Assembly: GCA_017428945.1 (NCBI GenBank)
Contig: JAFRPW010000006.1
Coordinates: forward strand, 1 to 64,000
Source of the DNA: Bacteroidales bacterium
Lineage (GTDB): Bacteria; Bacteroidota; Bacteroidia; Bacteroidales; UBA932
DNA: 64,000 bases
Reading direction: 5' to 3'
The notes under the pieces are model-generated. The model had not been told where the DNA came from. It searched no databases and saw only the letters and a list, made by a program, of their open reading frames with translations. This document shows, one piece after another, positions 58,329 to 64,000 of the stretch. Numbering within the stretch: the stretch's first letter is position 1; every line of letters starts with the position of its first letter. Made by a program: the position numbers and the translations under genes.

Positions 58329-60137
58329 TTATTCCACTACACAGCGCACGGATCCCAGACGGGCCTTGGGGGCCGAGCCGAAGGTGTACGCCTTGTCTGA
58401 ACGGAGGTCTGCTCCGCTGCCCTTTGCGCCCGCGCCGCGGGACACCCAGTAGAGTGTACGCACGCCCACTTTGGCCATTCCGCCTACGGAATAGTCGTCA
58501 CGGTAGCCGGCGATGGGGAAGACGGCAGCTTCCGGAGAGCCCAGCTTGAGCCAGCCGGCAGCTACGTTCACGCCCCAGCCGCTCTGGGTGGTGAGGTCGC
58601 TTGCCCAGAAGGGTGCGCTGCCCACGGGAGTGGGAACGCGGTATCCGGGAGGGCAGGGATCGTAGAGGGACTTCTCCGTCTCCGTCCACATAAGGTCATC
58701 GGTCTCAAGCAGCCAGTCGCCGTTGTCCACGTGGCCAAGGAGTTTGGGGTGCCTGATGGATTCCTCAAGGGTGATCTGTCCGGGGGCAACCTCGTCCTGC
58801 TCACCTGCGCAGGTTGCGGGAGAACCGCTGTTGAATGCACCTGCTGCGGTGAACGGGTCCTTGCGGCCCCACTGGTATACAAGACCGTAGGAGAGAGGAT
58901 CTATCTGGGTGTCCGTCTCCTCGGTTGCCACGAGGGCGCCGAGGTTGCGGTCCATAAGGTCCTCGCCGAACACGCCGCTGAAGCTGCCGGTCTTAATTGT
59001 GGTTGCAGGAATCCAGATGTGCCAGCTCCAGAGGATGTCGCCGGCTGCGTTCTTCACTGCGACCACGGCATTGCCGGGACGGAGCTCGTCAGGAGTATGG
59101 ATGATGACATAGTCCTCAGCATAGTCCGCGGATACGAGTACGCTGCCGGGAGTGACCTCGGAGGCGTCGTTCCAGGTTTCCCAGAGGACAACGGCGTTGT
59201 CCGGCTCCTCGAGGAAGGCGATGGAATTGTTGCCCTTCACGGCCTTGAACTTGTAGCCGCCGGGAGCGGTGACGATGTAGCTGTTGGCATTGCCGTCGGT
59301 GTCAAGGTCAAGGATGTCGGCCGCGAAAGGATTCACGTAGTCCTGTATTTCCGCCGTTACGTCACCTATTTCGGTGACGGCGCCGCGGGTGATCTCCACG
59401 GGGTCCGTATGCTTGTAGATCTTGACATAGTCGCCGTCCTTCTTGAGCTTGAGAGTGAACCCTGCGGAAAGCTCAGTGCCGTCCGGGAGGTAGATAAGGA
59501 TGTCGGAACCGTTCATCGGGGCCTCTATCTGAAGCACGGGAGTTCCCTTGTACTGGGAATAGAGCTGCTCCTGGTCCGTGATCTTCACCTGGATGAACTC
59601 ATAGCCGAGGGCCTCTTTCTTGGGAGAGGAGAGGAGATATCCTTCGTAATCCCCGTCAACGGACATCGAAAGGACTCCGGTGATGTTCTGGAACCTGAAG
59701 GTATCGCCGTCGTTGCAGGCGGCCATAAGCTGCTCGTTGGTGGTGGAGAACTTGCTGTAGAAGAAGCAGTGCGTGAGATTGTCCACGACCGATGCCGGAT
59801 AGGAGGCGTAGAGGCTGCTGGTGCAGTCGTCCCTCTTGTAGGGCCTGAGGCCGTCCACCTTCTTGGTGGCGGTCTTGCCGCTTATTTCTCCGGCCTCGAG
59901 GGTCACGGTGACCTGGTCCTCGGCATACTCGCCGTGAACCACTATCTGGTCACCGGCAGCCCAGGCGGTCTTGGCACCGTCGTCCGGGAGGACGAAGGTG
60001 AGAGTATGGGTTTCCGGTGCGGGCTTCTCTTTCTTGGGATTAACGGGATCAACAGGATCCACGGGGTCCTTCCCGCCGCAGGCGGCAAGGACGGACAAAG
60101 CGCTGCAAAGAATTGCTATTCTGTAAATTGCTTTCAT
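58329..60137 (-). CDS. Lipoprotein: fimbrillin-like N-domain plus Fib_succ_major-type C-domain
   Basis: A 602-residue lipoprotein (signal MKAIYRIAILCSALSVLAAC). Residues about 45-275 are fimbrillin-like (GAKTAWAAGDQIVVHG, YASYPASVVDN, DILIYLPDGTELSAGFTL). Residues about 285-602 carry the shared module: NANSYIVTAPGG, GNAVVAVKNA, WSWHIWIPATTI, LMDRNLGALVA, YQWGRKDPFTAA, YDPCPPGYRVPT and terminal SVRCVVE. It matches the 44139 protein in domain order and the adjacent 56158 protein in the C-terminal half. No short peptide gene lies in front of it. Function unknown, likely surface exposed. Confidence 0.86.
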   Translation of the reverse strand: MKAIYRIAILCSALSVLAACGGKDPVDPVDPVNPKKEKPAPETHTLTFVLPDDGAKTAWAAGDQIVVHGEYAEDQVTVTLEAGEISGKTATKKVDGLRPYKRDDCTSSLYASYPASVVDNLTHCFFYSKFSTTNEQLMAACNDGDTFRFQNITGVLSMSVDGDYEGYLLSSPKKEALGYEFIQVKITDQEQLYSQYKGTPVLQIEAPMNGSDILIYLPDGTELSAGFTLKLKKDGDYVKIYKHTDPVEITRGAVTEIGDVTAEIQDYVNPFAADILDLDTDGNANSYIVTAPGGYKFKAVKGNNSIAFLEEPDNAVVLWETWNDASEVTPGSVLVSADYAEDYVIIHTPDELRPGNAVVAVKNAAGDILWSWHIWIPATTIKTGSFSGVFGEDLMDRNLGALVATEETDTQIDPLSYGLVYQWGRKDPFTAAGAFNSGSPATCAGEQDEVAPGQITLEESIRHPKLLGHVDNGDWLLETDDLMWTETEKSLYDPCPPGYRVPTPVGSAPFWASDLTTQSGWGVNVAAGWLKLGSPEAAVFPIAGYRDDYSVGGMAKVGVRTLYWVSRGAGAKGSGADLRSDKAYTFGSAPKARLGSVRCVVE

Positions 60138-60149
60138 AACCTGTCTCTT

Positions 60150-61703
60150 TTATTCGTCCCAAACCATAGGTGCGGTGTACTCGTACCATTCAAGTATGGC
60201 GCTGCCGGCGGTATCACAACCGATATACATGTTGATGGAGGCGCCGAAGTATACTGAACGGAGCAAGTCGGAAGCAGTGTCGAAGGTACCTGCAACGTTG
60301 CCGTTCACAAGGTAGGTCACGTGGCAGTAATCCACATCGCTGTCACCGAAGGTACCGGTCTTGCCGTTGTTCTCGAACTTGTATGTGAACTCAACGGGGG
60401 CCGCCCAGTCAACTTCAGTGTAGCCGCTGAGGCTGGGCTTGTTGCCGTCACCTGCAGCATTGAAGTCAAAGCTCACCTTGCCGTCGGAAGGACGGATATC
60501 GGCCTTGAGCTCCGCGCTTTCACCGAAGCAGAACCAATGGCGGACACGAGGGCCACCATTCTCCGGATCCGGAGTGAGGGCGCTCCAGCGGAAGGTGTAG
60601 GTGCCGAACGGCATGCTGCGGTTCAGACGGGCCTTTGCCACGAAGGACAGGCCCACATCCTTGATATAGGTAGGAGTGTTGGCCCAGTCGGACTTCCAGT
60701 TGGACATTTCGTCGGCATTCATCATTACCCTTACGGGCTCAATCTTGTATGCCTGCTTGACGGTGACCGTCTTCTCTGCCTGGTAGTCGCCTTCGTTTTC
60801 CACGACGTTCTTGATAACGACTTTGGCCTGACGCACGCCATCCTCGTCGTTCTGGGTGAAGACGATGTGGACGGTTCCGTTGCCGTCGCCGGAAGCGTTC
60901 TCAAGGGTGAACCAGTTGTCAGCCTCGGACTCCTTGGCTGCAGTCCACTTGGTGTTGGAAACAATGTCGATGTCGGCGGAAGCCTGGTCGTAGCCGGCGC
61001 GGATCTCCAGGGTGGCTGGATCCAGCTGGACACCGTCCTGGGTGAACTTTACCTTGTACATAGCCACGTTGTGGCGGTCGTAGATGGTAACTTCCGCATA
61101 GCGCTTTTCCGTGGAGTTGTCAACTGCCGACACGGTAATTGTGCCGTCGCTGTTGCCCGTGGCGCCGTCGGCGATGGAAACCCAGTCGCCGTCGGTAACC
61201 TTTGAGCTCCAGTTCTGGTTGGAGTTGATATGGATGGTGTAGTCTCCGCCGGCCTTGATTACCTCCTGGTCAAGGTCTTCCTCCGGAATGGTGAGGAAGG
61301 CGATGCCCTTCTGGTGGACGCTGATAACCTTGCCGATCCAATAATCGCTGCCGATGGTTATCTTGTCGTCACGGTCGTCGAGAGAGGTATTGTCGTAGTA
61401 CTGTACACGGACGGTGGTGATGGGCGCATGGCCGATTCTCACGGAATCGATGGGCGCACCTTCACCCTCTTCCTGGCTTATTATGCACCAGTCCGGATGC
61501 TCGCTGGCAATGTACCAGGGGTCGGAGGAAGAGACCAGGATGGTGAAGCTCTGCGCATCGGTAGCGGCCAGGTCGTAATTGTCCAGGGCCCTGTAGCGCA
61601 GGTCTACCACCTTCGTGTTCTCCTGCCCCGGCTTCTCCTGGCAGGCGGAAATGACCGCCAGGAGAGCTGCGGAGGCGCAGAGTATGTTAAGGATCTTTTT
61701 CAT
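60150..61703 (-). CDS. BACON-domain lipoprotein
   Basis: A 517-residue lipoprotein (signal MKKILNILCASAALLAVISA then Cys). Three BACON-type Ig domains occupy about 30-320: SFTILVSSSDPWYIASEHPD, YTIHINSNQNWSSKVTDGDW and ASADIDIVSNTKWTAAKESE. Each strand pattern ends in VTVKQ- or VKFTQ-like tails. The C-terminal 190 residues (about 325-517) are beta-rich without a recognised name (YTFRWSALTPDPENGG, FTYKFENNGKTGTFGDSDVD, IGCDTAGSAILEWYEY) and resemble a carbohydrate-binding or concanavalin-like fold. Its place after SusD and a second BACON protein suggests a surface glycan-binding role. Confidence 0.86.
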   Translation of the reverse strand: MKKILNILCASAALLAVISACQEKPGQENTKVVDLRYRALDNYDLAATDAQSFTILVSSSDPWYIASEHPDWCIISQEEGEGAPIDSVRIGHAPITTVRVQYYDNTSLDDRDDKITIGSDYWIGKVISVHQKGIAFLTIPEEDLDQEVIKAGGDYTIHINSNQNWSSKVTDGDWVSIADGATGNSDGTITVSAVDNSTEKRYAEVTIYDRHNVAMYKVKFTQDGVQLDPATLEIRAGYDQASADIDIVSNTKWTAAKESEADNWFTLENASGDGNGTVHIVFTQNDEDGVRQAKVVIKNVVENEGDYQAEKTVTVKQAYKIEPVRVMMNADEMSNWKSDWANTPTYIKDVGLSFVAKARLNRSMPFGTYTFRWSALTPDPENGGPRVRHWFCFGESAELKADIRPSDGKVSFDFNAAGDGNKPSLSGYTEVDWAAPVEFTYKFENNGKTGTFGDSDVDYCHVTYLVNGNVAGTFDTASDLLRSVYFGASINMYIGCDTAGSAILEWYEYTAPMVWDE

Positions 61704-61715
61704 GGTTTACGCGGT

Positions 61716-63422
61716 TTAATAAGCCTCGTTTACAACTGTAAAGTCACAGCTATTGATCACATACCAAGAGCCGTCAGACACTGCGGCATTGTAGCCGAAG
61801 TAATAGGAAACGGTACCTGTGAGGTCATAGTAGAAGCAGTTTGGACCGGTGTGGGCTGCCTTTGACGTGCCGTTGATAAGGAATGCCATATCCATCTTGG
61901 TGGGATCTTCGGCATTGGGATTAACCTTAAACTCATAGGTGGTCATGGCGTTGAGCTCGTCCACGGTAATGTCGTAGTTCGTGCTCTTGTAGCCGCTGGC
62001 CGCATTGGCCATGTTTCCGTCGGTACGGATTCTGTGCTGGCCGTCAACGGTGAGTATGTTGTAGATGTTCACCTCGCCAAGCTTGCCGTGGAACCAGAAC
62101 TGGGAGCTTCCCGCAAAGTTCTTGTCGCCCATGGTAAGCACTGCGTCAAACATCCTGTAACCGTCCTTGAAGGTAACCCTGGAGCCGTTTGCGCCGGTGA
62201 GTTTCACGGAACCGTCGTCCTGAATCTCGCAGCCGCTGAACTCGAAGTTCACGTCCTGGGTGAGCTCAAGCTGGGCCTCCGCACCGCCGGTGCCGGAAAT
62301 CTTTACCGTGCCGGTCTTGGCCTTGAAGATGTTGTTGAAAGGAGCCGTTACCTTGAAGTGGGTGGCGTCCACCTTCTCGACGGTCCAGCCTGCGGTCTCG
62401 GTGGAGGGTTCCCAGGCAATTGAGGAGTTGACCTCCAGGGTCATCTCGCCGCCAAGGCGGGGCAGTTCTGCGGAAGCGGGAGCAACTATCTCGAAGGTGA
62501 ATCCCAGCTGGGATACCTCGAAGGTCTTGTCCACGCCGCCTGCCGATACGGTTACCACGGCCTTGCGGAGGGCGCCGTCGTTGGCGGCTGCCGTTGCGGT
62601 GATGGTCTTGGTGGAGCCGTCGCCGGTGCCGGATGTGGCATCAAAAGTGAGCCAGCCCTTGTCGGAACTTATTTCCCAGGGAAGGTCTGTCTTGATGGTG
62701 AAGGTCTTGGCTCCGCCAGCGGACGCAAAGGTTTCGGAGAGTTCGGTCACATTGAAGGTGCCCTTCTGGGTGACGTCGAAGCTTTCTTCCTGGTCACCTG
62801 CGGTAACGGTAACGGTGGCGGTACGCTCAATCACGTTACTTGCCGCTGCAGTGGCGATGATGGTGAGGGTACGGCCTTCCGGATCCGGCTCGCCATTTTC
62901 ACGGTTGAAGGTGAGCCAGCCCTCGCTGGAGCGGACCGCCCAGGACTGGTTGGTCTGGATGGTGAAGCTGAGCGGGCCTCCGGCGGCGGAGTAGTCACTT
63001 ACCATCGGCGTAATGAACAGTTTGCCTGCACGCGCCTGCTTGATGGTGATTATCCTGCCGTTGGCGATATTGTCTCCGCGGAGAGTGAGCGTTGCGCTGC
63101 GGTCTGCGGCTCCGGTATTCTCCTTTGCGGTTACCACCACGTCGGTGATGAGGGCGCTGCTGGAGCTGGAAGAAGGAGTGACGTTGAGCCAGTCGGCACC
63201 GCTGGAAAGGGTGATTGTCCAGGGCGTGTTGGAGCTCACGTTGAAAGTGATACTGCCCGGATTCTGGGCCGGGAGGTTGTAGGTGTCCACGGCACTGCAC
63301 TCCATACGGATGGATGCAGCAGCCTTCTCGGGGGTCATCTGCGTGTCTATCTCGTACATCTGGCAAGCCGCCACGGTGCCGAGCACAGCCAAACCGGCAA
63401 AGATTTTTGTAAGGGTTTTCAT
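61716..63422 (-). CDS. BACON-domain lipoprotein directly after susD
   Basis: A 568-residue lipoprotein (start MKTLTKIFAGLAVLGTVAAC). An alternative start at 63443 would add seven polar residues. Four BACON-type units cover about 40-385: ITFNVSSNTPWTITLSSGAD, FTIQTNQSWAVRSSEGWLTF, FTIKTDLPWEISSDKGWLTF and MTLEVNSSIAWEPSTETAGW. The second and third are very alike, suggesting recent duplication. The C-terminal 180 residues (AVLTMGDKNFAGSSQFWFHG, VDGQHRIRTDGN, TVSYYFGYNAAVSDGSW) are probably the ligand-binding part. It follows susD by 29 bases, the usual place of a surface glycan-binding protein. Confidence 0.87.
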   Translation of the reverse strand: MKTLTKIFAGLAVLGTVAACQMYEIDTQMTPEKAAASIRMECSAVDTYNLPAQNPGSITFNVSSNTPWTITLSSGADWLNVTPSSSSSSALITDVVVTAKENTGAADRSATLTLRGDNIANGRIITIKQARAGKLFITPMVSDYSAAGGPLSFTIQTNQSWAVRSSEGWLTFNRENGEPDPEGRTLTIIATAAASNVIERTATVTVTAGDQEESFDVTQKGTFNVTELSETFASAGGAKTFTIKTDLPWEISSDKGWLTFDATSGTGDGSTKTITATAAANDGALRKAVVTVSAGGVDKTFEVSQLGFTFEIVAPASAELPRLGGEMTLEVNSSIAWEPSTETAGWTVEKVDATHFKVTAPFNNIFKAKTGTVKISGTGGAEAQLELTQDVNFEFSGCEIQDDGSVKLTGANGSRVTFKDGYRMFDAVLTMGDKNFAGSSQFWFHGKLGEVNIYNILTVDGQHRIRTDGNMANAASGYKSTNYDITVDELNAMTTYEFKVNPNAEDPTKMDMAFLINGTSKAAHTGPNCFYYDLTGTVSYYFGYNAAVSDGSWYVINSCDFTVVNEAY

Positions 63423-63451
63423 ATGGCTTTTATTATTATTCATAGGTTAGA

Positions 63452-64000
63452 CTACCATCCGGTATTTTGAGTGAGGTTGGGATTGTTGAAGGTCTCGGCC
63501 TGCGGGATGGGGTACAGGTTCATCTTGTCTGCCCAGGTGCGGGTTTCGACCGTCTTCCTGCTGTAGGTGAGGGTTGCACCGTTCTTGACTATTTCCACAC
63601 CGTCCAGCTGGCCCATCACGCTTTGTGCGATGCTCCAGCGGCGGATGTCCCAGAAGCGGTGGTCCTCGAAGGCGAACTCAACCCTCCATTCGCGGCGCAC
63701 CGCATCGCGGAATGCCGTCTGGCTGGTTGCGGTGACGTCCGGCATACCGGCGTTGGCGCGTACCTGGTTGAGTGCGTCGAGTGCGCTCAGGGTGAACGTG
63801 CCGTCCGTTGCGGTGGGACCGCCCAGATACTCGTTGAGGGCCTCCGCATAGCTCAGGAGAGCCTCTGCGTAGCGGTAAACGATCCACTGGTGCTTGTTGG
63901 TCACCGTGTTCTCAGGAGTGAAGCTTGTGCTCTCCTGGATGTAGCGGCGCAGGTAGTAACCGGTTACGGTACCCAGCTCCGTGCGGGTTGCGGAATAATC
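63452..64000 (-). CDS. SusD/RagB-type lipoprotein, C-terminal part
   Basis: The last 182 codons of a SusD homologue whose start lies beyond the window. Features are GYYLRRYIQES, RYAEALLSYAEALNEYLGG, the helix LSALDALNQVRANAGMPDV, RREWRVEFAFEDHRFWDIRR and the usual end LYPIPQAETFNNPNLTQN. The RRE-x-R-x-E-x-x-x-E-x-x-R-x-x-D pattern is diagnostic for the family. A SusC gene is expected just outside the window. This SusD is not close to the one at 27459, so the two loci take up different substrates. Confidence 0.93.
   Translation of the reverse strand, partial: DYSATRTELGTVTGYYLRRYIQESTSFTPENTVTNKHQWIVYRYAEALLSYAEALNEYLGGPTATDGTFTLSALDALNQVRANAGMPDVTATSQTAFRDAVRREWRVEFAFEDHRFWDIRRWSIAQSVMGQLDGVEIVKNGATLTYSRKTVETRTWADKMNLYPIPQAETFNNPNLTQNTGW

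Overview
The window looks like a Bacteroidales chromosome, probably from a gut or rumen commensal lineage. The evidence is SusC/SusD pairs, BACON, GLUG and Fib_succ_major-type lipoproteins, many Lys-poor lipobox signal peptides, and promoters of the Bacteroidetes type (TAnnTTTG near -7, TTTG or TTG near -33). No species is named because no housekeeping marker is present.

Layout. (1) 1-3.07 kb is the end of an integrative element on the minus strand: tyrosine recombinase, an unknown protein, an excisionase-like HTH protein and the start of a further gene. It abuts a lipoprotein gene cut off after 32 codons (3075-3173), so the element seems to sit in the last gene of the neighbouring locus. (2) 3.07-37.44 kb is one minus-strand run of 21 genes with no gap above 31 bp, a very large polysaccharide-utilisation locus. 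Reading in the direction of transcription it holds two secreted endonuclease/exonuclease/phosphatase (EEP) proteins, a beta-helix lipoprotein, SusC, SusD, a short peptide, an EEP lipoprotein, a giant GLUG-repeat lipoprotein, GH2, GH28-like, GH2, a histidine acid phosphatase, a second short peptide, a second beta-helix lipoprotein, GH3, an SDR and UxuA (fructuronate/mannonate steps), a broken KDG kinase fused to a transporter tail, GH97, an SGNH esterase and the truncated lipoprotein. Next to it (37.6-39.2 kb) is a membrane-spanning TPR/HTH regulator, presumably its controller. (3) 39.3-43.8 kb holds tRNA-Ser(GCT) and a plus-strand group: a YhhN-family membrane protein, a GH18-tyrosine phosphatase fusion and a second histidine acid phosphatase. 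(4) 43.8-53.9 kb is a mosaic of convergent and divergent units: tandem repeats, three 'short peptide + fimbrillin-like lipoprotein' pairs, a toxin-antitoxin pair, a third histidine acid phosphatase and a possible small RNA. (5) 53.99-64.0 kb is a second minus-strand SusD-led locus that runs off the window: SusD (partial), two BACON lipoproteins, two Fib_succ_major-type lipoproteins and a GH18 enzyme fused to an SdiA-regulated-type propeller.

How it works together. In the large locus SusC/SusD and surface lipoproteins would bind and import glycan pieces. GH2, GH28, GH3, GH97 and the esterase would trim them, and UxuA plus the SDR would convert uronates to 2-keto-3-deoxygluconate (KDG). The KDG kinase needed next is truncated here. 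The four secreted phosphohydrolases suggest a phosphorylated or phosphodiester-linked substrate. The most unusual theme is a family of five 37-49 residue peptides. Each is encoded directly in front of a lipoprotein with the same fimbrillin-like N-terminal domain but a different C-terminal cargo.
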